DNA of 22,305 nt, from assembly GCA_017527945.1 (NCBI GenBank), contig JAFXPL010000154.1, forward strand, positions 1-22,305. The letters run 5' to 3'. Made by a program: the position numbers and the translations under genes. Shown here piece by piece: positions 1 to 7,317 of the stretch (its first letter is position 1; each line of letters opens with the position of its first letter). The DNA is from Bacteroidales bacterium (lineage in GTDB: Bacteria; Bacteroidota; Bacteroidia; Bacteroidales; WCHB1-69). The notes beneath the pieces were generated by a model, which saw nothing but the letters and a program-made list of their open reading frames with translations, was not told where the DNA came from and ran no database searches.

Positions 1-41
1 CTTTATACGAAATCTAATAATAATAACTACTACATCAAAAG

Positions 42-809
42 ATGAATACCTATTACAATTTTGAACATTCTATAAAAACAAAAGTGGTCGGAAGTGCCCC
101 GGGGGGACAATTGGAACTCCTTCAGCCCCTGAATTTTAACAGTATGCAAAATCGCGATGAGTTGCCAAAACAACCGGAATTCAGGCTAAAAGGGAACTCC
201 CGCCTTACAGATTTACTCTATTGCCTGAATATTAGCACTATCAATAACTTTATTGTCAGTTCAAAAATGTATTCAATATTGAAGGAATTCAATATTCAAG
301 AACACCAATGGGCGAGCTGTACCATTAGAAAAAAGGACAAAACCTGGGACTATCATCTGCTCAGATTTGCGCAACCGCGCGATAATAAAAGGCGTCCACA
401 GCTCTGTTGTCCAGAAATGGTGGATTGGAAAAATTCGGTTTTTTTTGAGGATTCCTATGCTCGTTTTGGGGGAATAAAAGGGAATGAGTCCATCTTAAAA
501 ATTAACAGCTATGATGACTATCTGAAAGTACAAGCCGAATATAATCGCAAATTCGATGAACATGAAAATATAGACTTGACAATAGGTGTCATGAAATTTG
601 CTTTCAACGAGGAATATTTGGAGAAAAGCAACCCCGATATGTGTTGGTTGTACCCATTGCATTCAAATCCGTTGATTTCGGAAAGACTAAAAACAGCATT
701 GGAGGAAAACAATATCACCAATGTGGAAACGATGGAAATAAACTCCTATCTCTGTCGCAACGATGCAGAAGTACTTGGCAATACCTTTAAGGAACTTGGC
801 GTGCGGTAG
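42..809 (+). CDS. Probable Imm11/DUF1629-family immunity protein
   Basis: A 255-residue protein with no signal peptide or membrane segment, so probably cytosolic. The middle resembles the Imm11 (DUF1629) immunity family: a 'RLTDLLYCLNIS' stretch (about 54-65), then an 'F-I-V-S-S-K-M-Y-S-I-L-K-E-F-N-I' segment (about 70-85), then 'WDYHLLRFAQ' (about 102-111) and 'VDWKNSVFFE' (about 127-136), in the order usual for that family. Members are known or predicted to neutralise toxins delivered by contact-dependent or type VI systems; the partner here is unknown. The gene begins 41 bases from the window edge, so a toxin gene just upstream cannot be seen. It is noticeably more AT-rich than the housekeeping genes further right, which suggests acquisition. 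The family call is from motif recall, not a search. Confidence 0.6.
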   Translation: MNTYYNFEHSIKTKVVGSAPGGQLELLQPLNFNSMQNRDELPKQPEFRLKGNSRLTDLLYCLNISTINNFIVSSKMYSILKEFNIQEHQWASCTIRKKDKTWDYHLLRFAQPRDNKRRPQLCCPEMVDWKNSVFFEDSYARFGGIKGNESILKINSYDDYLKVQAEYNRKFDEHENIDLTIGVMKFAFNEEYLEKSNPDMCWLYPLHSNPLISERLKTALEENNITNVETMEINSYLCRNDAEVLGNTFKELGVR

Positions 810-897
810 AGATCATAAATCCAACAGTTTTGTTATGTATAAGTTTTTTTAGACTAAAATGTGGTTGAATCAAAAATAGTTGTATTTTTGCAGCGGA

Positions 898-930
898 TTT
901 GCAGAAATAATCAGAAAGCGATTAGTTTTG
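898..930 (+). promoter_or_regulatory. Bacteroidetes-type promoter(s) for the AbiEi gene
   Basis: A -33 box TTTG (898-901) and a -7 box TAGTTTTG (923-930) are separated by 21 bases, close to the Bacteroidetes consensus, giving a leader of about 20 bases before the ATG at 959. A second possible -7 box, TATTTTTG, lies upstream at 883-890 with a TTG at 865-867. There may be two start sites, as is common for autoregulated antitoxin genes. Confidence 0.55.
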
Positions 931-958
931 CTTATAAACAGACAATAAGACGATTACG

Positions 959-1774
959 ATGGCAGATATTAAATGTTTGCAAGACTGGGTTACCCATGAA
1001 ATGGTGAGAGGCCGGTACATTTTCACGAAGGAAGATGTGCTGAATCTGCACCTGCCCATTTCAGACCAAGCGTTGCAGAACAGTTTGACCCGACTGACTG
1101 ATCGTGGCATCATCATGTCACCTTGGCAAAACTTTTACGTCATCATACCCAATGAGTACAAGTTGAGAGGTGTTGTTCCTCCTTCGTTTTACATAGACAA
1201 GTTGATGAGTTTTCTGAAGCGTGATTATTACGTCTCGTTACTGACGGCTGCTGCGATGAATGGAGCTTCGCATCAACGGGCCATGGTGTTCCAAGCAACG
1301 GTCAATGGGGGACCTATCCGTTCAGGAATGAAAAACGGCGTACGCGTACAATTCACTCTAAGACAAAATCTGCCACTTGAATTCACCAGGCGTGTGAAAA
1401 CCTTGACTGGCTATATGACTGTGGCAGAACCTGAGTTAACTGCTTTGGACGTGGTGGCAGAAGAACGCAAAGTGGGGGGTGTGAGTCGAGCTGCAGAACT
1501 TTTAGTGGAACTGTGCGAGTCAACCTCCTGGGATGACAAAAAGGTGCCATTGCTGAGTTATTTCAGCAGTGCCACCATTCAACGTCTTGGCTATCTGCTT
1601 GAACAGATTGAAGAGCAGGATCAAGCCAACAAACTCTATACATTATGGAAACAAACAGGTAGGATAATGCGAAAGACTCCACTGAAGCAAACGTATGCCG
1701 TTAGCGATGATATGCCCATAGATAAGCGTTGGAAAATTATTATAAACTACGAAGTTGAAATTGACGAAATATGA
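959..1774 (+). CDS. AbiEi-type antitoxin/regulator of a type IV toxin-antitoxin system
   Basis: A 271-residue protein resembling AbiEi antitoxins. The N-terminal part (about 1-70, including 'FTKEDVLNLHLPISDQALQN' and 'LTDRGIIMSPWQNFYVIIP') looks like the winged-helix DNA-binding domain. The rest resembles the AbiEi antitoxin domain, with 'YIDKLMSFLKRDYYVSLLTA' (about 79-98) and 'PELTALDVV' (about 159-167). In characterised AbiE systems AbiEi represses its own operon and neutralises the nucleotidyltransferase AbiEii without forming a stable complex with it. The stop codon overlaps the next ATG (ATGA at 1771-1774), the usual AbiEi-AbiEii coupling. The toxin downstream is broken, so this intact reading frame is now an orphan. 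Confidence 0.82.
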   Translation: MADIKCLQDWVTHEMVRGRYIFTKEDVLNLHLPISDQALQNSLTRLTDRGIIMSPWQNFYVIIPNEYKLRGVVPPSFYIDKLMSFLKRDYYVSLLTAAAMNGASHQRAMVFQATVNGGPIRSGMKNGVRVQFTLRQNLPLEFTRRVKTLTGYMTVAEPELTALDVVAEERKVGGVSRAAELLVELCESTSWDDKKVPLLSYFSSATIQRLGYLLEQIEEQDQANKLYTLWKQTGRIMRKTPLKQTYAVSDDMPIDKRWKIIINYEVEIDEI

Positions 1775-1988
1775 TTCCCCAATACTACATACAAGAATGG
1801 TACGAGCAAGTACTCTGGAACTCTGACGCGATGGTCGAACAAGACCTCATCATCTGCAAGGCCCTGGTCTGCATATTCAACGATGAATTTTTGGCTTCGC
1901 AGCTGGCTTTTCGCGGAGGTACGGCGTTGCACTGAACGAACTGGTCAAGAAAACCTTTATCGACCTAATGCCCGGAAGTAGAGATTAG
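1771..1988 (+). pseudogene. Remnant of AbiEii-type nucleotidyltransferase toxin
   Basis: Translation from the ATG at 1771 gives 54 residues beginning MIPQYYIQEWYEQ and ending with 'QLAFRGGTALH' at the stop TGA 1933-1935. 'FRGGTALHK' is the hallmark N-terminal nucleotidyltransferase motif of AbiEii/AbiGii toxins, which are usually around 250-300 residues long. Here the protein stops inside that motif. Reading a different frame from 1932 gives 18 more residues ('LNELVKKTF...') to a stop at 1986-1988, possibly the original C-terminus joined by an internal deletion. The catalytic Asp residues after the motif and the rest of the fold are missing, so no active toxin can be made. The N-terminal assignment is strong; the C-terminal piece is a guess. 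Confidence 0.78.
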
Positions 1989-1995
1989 ATTTTTG
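1986..1995 (+). promoter_or_regulatory. Near-consensus -7 box for the following lipoprotein
   Basis: TAGATTTTTG, followed by C, resembles the Bacteroidetes -7 box TAnnTTTG but has two extra bases in the spacer. It overlaps the stop of the abiEii remnant and lies about 26 bases before the next ATG. No clear -33 box was seen. Confidence 0.3.
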
Positions 1996-2021
1996 CAAAT
2001 AACAATTAAATACGTATTAGT

Positions 2022-2945
2022 ATGAAAAAAATCCTGATTTTCGCTATCGCCGCGCTGTTATTTGCGGCATGTAGTGATTCTGAAAAACAGCTGCAGAAAC
2101 GTGCGGCAGAACTGTGCCAATACATCCCCGACCATGAATTGTCGGAGAAGTCAAAACCGTACATGACGGCCGAGTTCTACGCCGTTTTGGACACAGTGTT
2201 CAACCAGCTGCCCGAGTTCGAGGCCATGGACCACGAATGGCTCCACTACTTCGTGACCGGCAACGGCGGCACTATCGCCGACTACGAGGTGACCGGCGTG
2301 GAACTGACCGACAAAACCCATGCCGTCGCGACCATCATGGTGCGCCAGAAATGGGAAGACGGCTCCTTTGACGAAAACTCTGACATAGAGGAACATAAAC
2401 TCTATATGGAGAAGGTGAACGGCCAATGGCTGATATCCGACTTCGACGGGCACAAGGCAGACTGCATCCGCCATATCGCCATCAACAAAAAGGAGCAGGT
2501 GGTGCGCAACGCCATCAGCAACTACCTGGTGAATGAGATTGACGAGCACTACCAGAAAGGCGAACTCTGCATCCCTATGATGATCATGGTACACGAAGAG
2601 GACGAACTCTTCATGGGAGATTTCTGGGTGTACTGGTACGACAAATCTGGTGACACGCTGAAGTGCGTCTCTGGCGGCAACCACGCGGGCACGATGACCC
2701 TGAAGAAGGAGGGCGACCAGTACAAGGTGGTTTCCTTCGAGCAGACTGTCGATGGGGCCGGCAACGAAGCCAGCGCCCAACGCATCTTCGGCAGCTATTT
2801 CGACATCTACCAGAACATCCACTCCAACGAGAAGGTCCGCGAGGCCGTCCGTCAGGAGCAGCTGCGCGAGTATGTGAAAAAACACAACCTCAACGTCAAA
2901 TACTACCAAGACTACGGCTGGCCTGCGGTGGCGATAGAGGAGTGA
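2022..2945 (+). CDS. Lipoprotein with a DUF3828-like N-terminal domain
   Basis: A 307-residue protein. MKKILIFAIAALLFAAC is a lipoprotein signal peptide, with the lipobox FAAC and Cys17 as the lipidated residue. Residues about 22-150 resemble DUF3828 (NTF2/cystatin-like fold): 'YMTAEFYAVLDTVF', then a 'YEVTGVELTDKTHAVATIMV' strand pair, then 'KLYMEKVNGQWLISDFD'. Residues about 160-290 show a second, similarly organised unit ('NAISNYLVNEI', 'GDFWVYWYDKSGDTLKCVSG', 'LKKEGDQYKVVSFEQT'), which suggests a duplicated domain. The protein should be tethered in the periplasm or on the outer membrane. Its function is unknown. It faces rsmA convergently, with only 5 bases between the two stops. Confidence 0.75.
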   Translation: MKKILIFAIAALLFAACSDSEKQLQKRAAELCQYIPDHELSEKSKPYMTAEFYAVLDTVFNQLPEFEAMDHEWLHYFVTGNGGTIADYEVTGVELTDKTHAVATIMVRQKWEDGSFDENSDIEEHKLYMEKVNGQWLISDFDGHKADCIRHIAINKKEQVVRNAISNYLVNEIDEHYQKGELCIPMMIMVHEEDELFMGDFWVYWYDKSGDTLKCVSGGNHAGTMTLKKEGDQYKVVSFEQTVDGAGNEASAQRIFGSYFDIYQNIHSNEKVREAVRQEQLREYVKKHNLNVKYYQDYGWPAVAIEE

Positions 2946-2950
2946 CCCGG

Positions 2951-3724
2951 TCAGTCAGCTTGGTCGTTCAGACGGCGGCTCAAGTACTCGAAATCCTGCA
3001 GTGACAGTTGCTCGGCGCGTTTCGTGAACAGCGGCTCCGCCTCCACAAACGCCTTGTCGAACGGCAACGACTGCAGGGCGTTGCGCAGCGTCTTGCGACG
3101 GTAGTTGAAGGCCGTCTTCACCACCGTGCGGAAGGTCTTCTCGTCGCATTCCAGCCGCTTGCCGAAGTTGCGGATGAGGCGGATGACAGCCGATTTCACC
3201 TGCGGCGGCGGCGTGAACTCATGCTCCCCGACGGTGAACAGGTACTCCGCATCGTAGTAGGCCTGCAACAGCACGCTGAGGATGCCGTACTGCTTGTTGC
3301 CGGCGTGGGCACACACTCGCTCGGCCACTTCCTTCTGGAACATGCCCACCACCTCCACCACCGTCTCCTTCTCGTCCAGCACCTTGAACAGGATCTGCGA
3401 AGAAATGTTGTAAGGAAAATTGCCCACGATTACCTTCGGCCCGTCGTAGAATTCCGTCAGCGGATACTGCAGGAAGTCGCCATGAATTAGGTTGCTGCCC
3501 AACTCCGGAAAATGCGTCTGCAGATATTCCACCGACTCTTCATCTAACTCTATTACAGCTAATTGTGAAAATTCGCGCTGTAGGAGATACTGTGTCAGCA
3601 CGCCCATGCCCGGCCCGATTTCCAACACGTGCGCGTCTGGCGTGCGGATGGCGTCGGCGATGTCCTGCGCTATCGCCTGGTTGTTCAGGAAATGCTGCCC
3701 TAAACGTTTCTTTGCCCGTACCAT
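2951..3724 (-). CDS. rsmA: 16S rRNA (adenine1518-N6/adenine1519-N6)-dimethyltransferase RsmA
   Basis: A 257-residue S-adenosylmethionine-dependent enzyme that dimethylates two adjacent adenines in the 3' terminal hairpin of 16S rRNA during small-subunit assembly. Visible motifs: KKRLGQHFL near the N-terminus (5-13), SAM motif I EIGPGMG (35-41), the ribose-binding acidic residue in VIELD (57-61), GDF (82-84), the catalytic NFPYNIS (102-108; NLPYNIS-like) and FTPPPQV (170-176). The reading frame opens 16 codons further upstream, but the ATG at 3724 gives the standard MVRAKKRLGQHF start and lies downstream of the -7 box at 3770-3777. Length matches the family. Confidence 0.96.
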   Translation of the reverse strand: MVRAKKRLGQHFLNNQAIAQDIADAIRTPDAHVLEIGPGMGVLTQYLLQREFSQLAVIELDEESVEYLQTHFPELGSNLIHGDFLQYPLTEFYDGPKVIVGNFPYNISSQILFKVLDEKETVVEVVGMFQKEVAERVCAHAGNKQYGILSVLLQAYYDAEYLFTVGEHEFTPPPQVKSAVIRLIRNFGKRLECDEKTFRTVVKTAFNYRRKTLRNALQSLPFDKAFVEAEPLFTKRAEQLSLQDFEYLSRRLNDQAD

Positions 3725-3766
3725 TAGTATTGTGATTGGTGAATAGAGACTGCCTGTTTTTTCAGG

Positions 3767-3799
3767 CGGCAAAAGTACAAAAAAATCCTACTTTTGCCG
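3767..3799. promoter_or_regulatory. Symmetrical divergent promoter pair between rsmA and bcp
   Basis: CGGCAAAAGTA (3767-3777) and TACTTTTGCCG (3789-3799) form a perfect 11-base inverted repeat with an 11-base spacer. Each arm contains a -7 box TACTTTTG: minus strand at 3777-3770, reading towards rsmA, and plus strand at 3789-3796, reading towards bcp (ATG 3822). The two polymerase footprints would overlap heavily. No clear -33 boxes were found. Confidence 0.6.
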
Positions 3800-3821
3800 T
3801 CCACAGAAAAATATAGGTACT

Positions 3822-4268
3822 ATGCTGCAAATCGGAACAAAAGCTCCCTATTTCAAGGGGGTTGACGAAAACGGGAACACCGTGAAACTGAGCGACTTCG
3901 CTGGCAAGAAGCTCGTGCTCTACTTCTACCCCAAGGACAGCACGCCAGGCTGCACCTCCGAGGCCTGCGACCTGCGCGACAACTACCAGCGCTTCCTCGC
4001 CATGGGCTACGAGGTGTTGGGCGTGAGCCGCGACTCCGCCGCCTCGCACCAAAAGTTCATCGCCAAGCACGAGCTGCCCTTCCATCTCATCGCCGACACC
4101 GACCTCACCATCCTAAAGGCTTACGAGGCCTGGGGTGAAAAGAAAATGTACGGCAGGGTGACCGAAGGCACGCTCCGCACTACCTACGTTATTGACGAAC
4201 AGGGCATTATCATTGATGCTATCGGCAAGGTGAACACCAAGGCGCACACGGCACAATTGTTGAAATAG
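3822..4268 (+). CDS. bcp: Thioredoxin-dependent thiol peroxidase (peroxiredoxin Bcp/PrxQ)
   Basis: A 148-residue cytosolic peroxiredoxin that reduces hydrogen peroxide and organic hydroperoxides using thioredoxin. The active-site segment is YFYPKDSTPGCTSEACDLRD, with peroxidatic Cys44 and resolving Cys49 spaced as in E. coli Bcp (atypical 2-Cys, Prx-Q class). The N-terminal IGTKAPYF and 'LSDFAGKKLVLYFYP' fit the thioredoxin fold, and 'SRDSAASHQKFIAKHELPF' and 'GTLRTTYVIDEQG' match the later family blocks. Length is normal. The gene has its own promoter, divergent from rsmA, and converges on the DUF1287 gene with a 39-base gap in which no terminator was seen. Confidence 0.96.
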   Translation: MLQIGTKAPYFKGVDENGNTVKLSDFAGKKLVLYFYPKDSTPGCTSEACDLRDNYQRFLAMGYEVLGVSRDSAASHQKFIAKHELPFHLIADTDLTILKAYEAWGEKKMYGRVTEGTLRTTYVIDEQGIIIDAIGKVNTKAHTAQLLK

Positions 4269-4307
4269 CGGCAGGTTACCCGCAGGCCGTCAAATCTGTG
4301 GGCAAAT

Positions 4308-4892
4308 CTAAAGCTTGTATCGGTAGTGGCCGATGATTTTGAAACTGAAAAGACAGTCTTCCTGCACTTGGCCATTCCCGATATTGTGTATGATCAGATG
4401 CCTTTTGCCATCGGACGTGCTCTTTTGGGACACTATTCCGATATGGGTGACACCGCCGCCCAAGTTCCAGCATACGATGTCGCCGGGGCGATAATCAGCG
4501 GCCTTGTCGGAAATGGGCAGTGATGTGCCTTTCCGTCTGAAAAAGGTCATCAGATTGGGTACCCGGCGATGGTCGATATTCGGATCCGGGCCCTTTAACC
4601 TCCATTTTTGCGGATAAAGGCGGAAATTTGCTTTCATATCGAGGTGCACCTCTTTCTGCAGGTCGATACCGAGTTTCCGGTAGGCGCGAATGACCACGTC
4701 CGTACATACGCCCTTGTTCGCAGGCACGTCACCGTTGGGATAGCTTATCTTAAAATAAGCGGGATCGTACTGCACTTGCTGATGCGTCAACGTCAAGGCC
4801 GAGTCGGCCAGACGGCTGAAGAAATCCTGCTGCGCCAAAGCCACAACCTGGATGCAGAAACTCAACAATAGCAGGAACAGTGTTTTTCTCAT
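4308..4892 (-). CDS. DUF1287 exported protein (YijF-like, NlpC/P60-like fold)
   Basis: A 194-residue protein with an N-terminal signal peptide (MRKTLFLLLLSFCIQVVALA, cleavage probably before QQDFF). DUF1287 hallmarks follow: YDPAYFKISYPNGDVP (about 42-57), GVCTDVVIRAYRKLGIDLQ (about 61-79), YPQKW and PDPNIDHRRVPNL (about 102-114), YRPGDIVCWN (about 134-143) and GVTHIGIVS (about 147-155). Cys63, His150 and His169 are plausible members of a papain-like catalytic set; the fold link is family knowledge, and no substrate is established. A TTG two codons earlier would extend the frame, but the ATG at 4892 places the basic MRK start properly for a signal peptide. The next minus-strand gene, a membrane protein, starts upstream of it and ends 42 bases away. 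Confidence 0.85.
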   Translation of the reverse strand: MRKTLFLLLLSFCIQVVALAQQDFFSRLADSALTLTHQQVQYDPAYFKISYPNGDVPANKGVCTDVVIRAYRKLGIDLQKEVHLDMKANFRLYPQKWRLKGPDPNIDHRRVPNLMTFFRRKGTSLPISDKAADYRPGDIVCWNLGGGVTHIGIVSQKSTSDGKRHLIIHNIGNGQVQEDCLFSFKIIGHYRYKL

Positions 4893-4934
4893 ACCCAAAT
4901 TATCGCAAAAAAGTTCATTTTATTGTTTTAATGG

Positions 4935-5792
4935 TCAAGATTTCATCTCCTTGCGGTAAAGGACAAAGGCAGCCAAAAACAACACCCAATTACAACAAGA
5001 TGCGACATTGTCGAAAAGCATCCCCTGTTGGGTGGTGACGGTGTTTGGCGTGCCGTGTTCAAAAAGAATAACGCTCAAATAATTGGAAATGAAAAAATGA
5101 GCGGCAACAACAACTAAAATCACCGCAAACGGGATTACAACTGTCCGCTTCTTAGCCAACAAATAAATGGCTGCACCTGAAAGCGTTGCCATCAGCAGAC
5201 AAAGCACAACCTCCATGAGCACAGGCTGATGCACATAAAACCACAATGTACCTCCTAATATGGAAATTGCATAGAGGATGTATCCGAAGGTTATCACAAA
5301 CAGCATCCCCGCGTAATAATCTCTTGATTCGTTCGGGGAGATTTCGGGGACCGCGTCTGTATTTTCCGAATCGAAACGCCACCACAAGAAGCCGATCAGA
5401 AGGAGTGAAGTGGCCAAATTCGCCCACTTCCGGACGTTTCGCATGGTGTACATGGTCACATCCTTATCCATCCGATTGTCCGCAACAGAATGAACGTCAA
5501 AGAAGCGGTCAAGCAAAAAATAATCCAGCGCTGTCATCAAAACAACGAATCCGACCAATATCGCGAGATGCCCCCATTTGACATTGAACATCCTCGGTTT
5601 ACGAAACAAGAGATAAAAGAGCAGCAGGTACAGCAGGGATTTTCCGATGACTATGGATACCGGATGCATCACGGCTTCCAACGCGAAGAGGAACGGGGTG
5701 AACGATGCCCAAACGGCATCAAACATCCAATACAGGATGATTCCGAGCAAAAAGCAGCGATAATCCAACGGTTTTTCGTTTGTGTTATTCAT
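4935..5792 (-). CDS. Unrecognised multi-pass membrane protein
   Basis: A 285-residue integral membrane protein of no family I recognise. About eight hydrophobic stretches are visible: residues 13-35, 44-65, 72-92, 121-137, 160-180, 185-212, 217-237 and 265-280, with short polar loops and a hydrophilic N-terminus (MNNTNEKPLDYR). A larger polar section at about 94-120 (FDVHSVADNRMDKDVTMY) and another at 138-158 probably lie outside the membrane. The aromatic and Leu/Val-rich make-up is typical of small inner-membrane proteins. It lies 42 bases upstream of the DUF1287 gene on the same strand, so the two may be co-transcribed. No function can be assigned. Confidence 0.75.
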   Translation of the reverse strand: MNNTNEKPLDYRCFLLGIILYWMFDAVWASFTPFLFALEAVMHPVSIVIGKSLLYLLLFYLLFRKPRMFNVKWGHLAILVGFVVLMTALDYFLLDRFFDVHSVADNRMDKDVTMYTMRNVRKWANLATSLLLIGFLWWRFDSENTDAVPEISPNESRDYYAGMLFVITFGYILYAISILGGTLWFYVHQPVLMEVVLCLLMATLSGAAIYLLAKKRTVVIPFAVILVVVAAHFFISNYLSVILFEHGTPNTVTTQQGMLFDNVASCCNWVLFLAAFVLYRKEMKS

Positions 5793-5883
5793 ATTGTGAT
5801 GTATTTTGAAATCTTAAAATCTCTCACGCTGCCTCCGCGAATGGTGCACAGTTCGGGAACACCTTTCGACGACAATGGCGCGG

Positions 5884-5891
5884 CAAAGTTA
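5884..5891 (-). promoter_or_regulatory. -7 box for the membrane-protein/DUF1287 transcript
   Basis: On the minus strand TAACTTTG, followed by CCG, matches TAnnTTTG exactly. Transcription would begin near 5877, leaving a leader of roughly 85 bases before the ATG at 5792. Confidence 0.5.
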
Positions 5892-5944
5892 CAACATTTT
5901 CTATATGATATGACGCAAAAAACACGAATAGAATAAAGTTTTTG

Positions 5945-5952
5945 TATATTTG
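5945..5952 (+). promoter_or_regulatory. -7 box for the aminotransferase gene
   Basis: TATATTTG, followed by CC, matches TAnnTTTG and lies 56 bases before the ATG at 6009. No good -33 TTTG was found at the expected distance. It is divergent from the minus-strand promoter at 5884-5891. Confidence 0.55.
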
Positions 5953-6008
5953 CCACTTAAACTATTAAAATCAATATACTGATTATCAATTCATTAATAT
6001 AAAAAGTT

Positions 6009-7214
6009 ATGCCGAAAATCTCTCAAAAAGGACAAAACATGCCGGCTTCCCCGATTCGGAAACTGGTGCCGTATTCCGATGCCGCCAAAGAACGTGGCAT
6101 ACACGTCTATCACCTGAACATCGGCCAGCCCGATATTGAAAGCCCGAAAGCGATGCGCGAGGCCGCCAAGCACATCGACATTCCGGTGATTGCCTACAGC
6201 CACTCCGCAGGCAACATCAGCTACAGAAGAAAACTGGTGGAATACTACCATTCCGTCGGCATAGAGGTGAATGTTGACGAAATCCTGGTCACCGTGGGCG
6301 GCAGCGAGGGCATCCTCTTTGCCTTCAACGCCTGTCTGGACCCCGGCGACGAGGTGATCATCCCTGAACCTTATTACGCAAACTACAACGGCTTCGCCAA
6401 CATGAGCGGCGTGCATGTGAAACCCATCATCTCCTCCATTGAAAATGGCTTCGCACTTCCGCCCATCGAAGAGTTCGAGAAAATGATCACGCCGAAGACG
6501 AAGGCCATCATGATCTGTAACCCCAACAACCCCACAGGCTACCTCTACTCCAAAGAGGAAATCCTGAAGCTCGGCGAAATCGCGAAAAAACACGACCTCT
6601 TCCTCTTTGCCGATGAGGTCTATCGCGAATTCTGCTACGACGGCGCCCAACACTTTTCCGTGATGCAGCTCACCGATGTCGCGCAAAATGTCGTCCTTTT
6701 GGACTCTGTGTCAAAGCGTTACAGTGCATGCGGCATCCGCGTTGGCGCACTCATCACACACAACAAGGAGGTCTATGCCACGGCACTGAAATTTGCCCAG
6801 GCCCGTCTGAGCCCTCCGTTGTACGGCCAGATTCTCGGCGAGGTGGCGGTTGACACCCCGAAAGAGTATTTCGACAATGTGGTGGCCGAATACGAGGCCC
6901 GCAGGAACACCATCGTGAACGGCGTGAACTCCATCCCCGGCTGCTTCGTGCCGATGCCGAAGGGCGCATTCTACTGCGTCGCACGCCTTCCAATCGACGA
7001 TTCCGACAAGTTCTGCCGCTGGATGCTCCAGGAGTTCAGCTACAACGGTGCCACGGTGATGTTCGCCCCCGCCACCGGCTTCTTCTCCGAGGAAAGCCGC
7101 AGCCAAGGATTGAACGCCGTCCGTATCAGCTACTGCCTGAACGTCCAAGATCTTGAAAAGTCAGTCGAATGCCTCCGTGAAGCCCTCAAAGTCTATCCCG
7201 GACGCACAATCTAA
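6009..7214 (+). CDS. Pyridoxal-phosphate aminotransferase, class I/II (aspartate aminotransferase-like)
   Basis: A 401-residue fold-type I PLP enzyme. Visible landmarks: LNIGQPDI (36-43), the cofactor-phosphate loop GGSEG (97-101), NPNNPTG (171-177) with Asn174, ADEVYREF (201-208) with the ring-binding Asp202 and Tyr205, the Schiff-base lysine Lys236 in DSVSKRYSACGIRVG (232-246), and the substrate-carboxylate arginine in VRISY (Arg372). This subgroup transfers amino groups between amino acids and 2-oxoacids; substrate choice (aspartate, alanine, aromatic) cannot be told from sequence alone. Length is normal and there is no signal peptide, so it is cytosolic. The stop is immediately followed by the 13-base tandem repeat before the next plus-strand gene. 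Confidence 0.93.
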   Translation: MPKISQKGQNMPASPIRKLVPYSDAAKERGIHVYHLNIGQPDIESPKAMREAAKHIDIPVIAYSHSAGNISYRRKLVEYYHSVGIEVNVDEILVTVGGSEGILFAFNACLDPGDEVIIPEPYYANYNGFANMSGVHVKPIISSIENGFALPPIEEFEKMITPKTKAIMICNPNNPTGYLYSKEEILKLGEIAKKHDLFLFADEVYREFCYDGAQHFSVMQLTDVAQNVVLLDSVSKRYSACGIRVGALITHNKEVYATALKFAQARLSPPLYGQILGEVAVDTPKEYFDNVVAEYEARRNTIVNGVNSIPGCFVPMPKGAFYCVARLPIDDSDKFCRWMLQEFSYNGATVMFAPATGFFSEESRSQGLNAVRISYCLNVQDLEKSVECLREALKVYPGRTI

Positions 7215-7217
7215 GTT

Positions 7218-7295
7218 TGACTTTGACGAATGACTTTGACGAATGACTTTGACGAATGACTTTGACAAATGACTTAGACGAATGACTTAGACTTA
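7218..7295 (+). repeat. 13-base tandem repeat, six copies
   Basis: Unit TGACTTTGACGAA. Copies at 7218-7230, 7231-7243 and 7244-7256 are identical. 7257-7269 has one change (..ACAAA), 7270-7282 one change (TGACTTAGAC..), and 7283-7295 is more diverged (TGACTTAGACTTA). A partial echo (ACTTTGACTTAGAC) continues to 7310. It starts three bases after the aminotransferase stop and ends about 22 bases before the next ATG. Confidence 0.95.
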
Positions 7296-7317
7296 AACTT
7301 TGACTTAGACATTGATA

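Noticed and set aside
2663..3004. A 113-codon open frame overlapping the lipoprotein and rsmA ends
   Set aside because: Arg/Gly-rich out-of-frame translation of the lipoprotein gene; no start signal and no motif.
7218..7310. A possible CRISPR array
   Set aside because: The 13-base units are directly adjacent with no spacers, so this is a simple tandem repeat.
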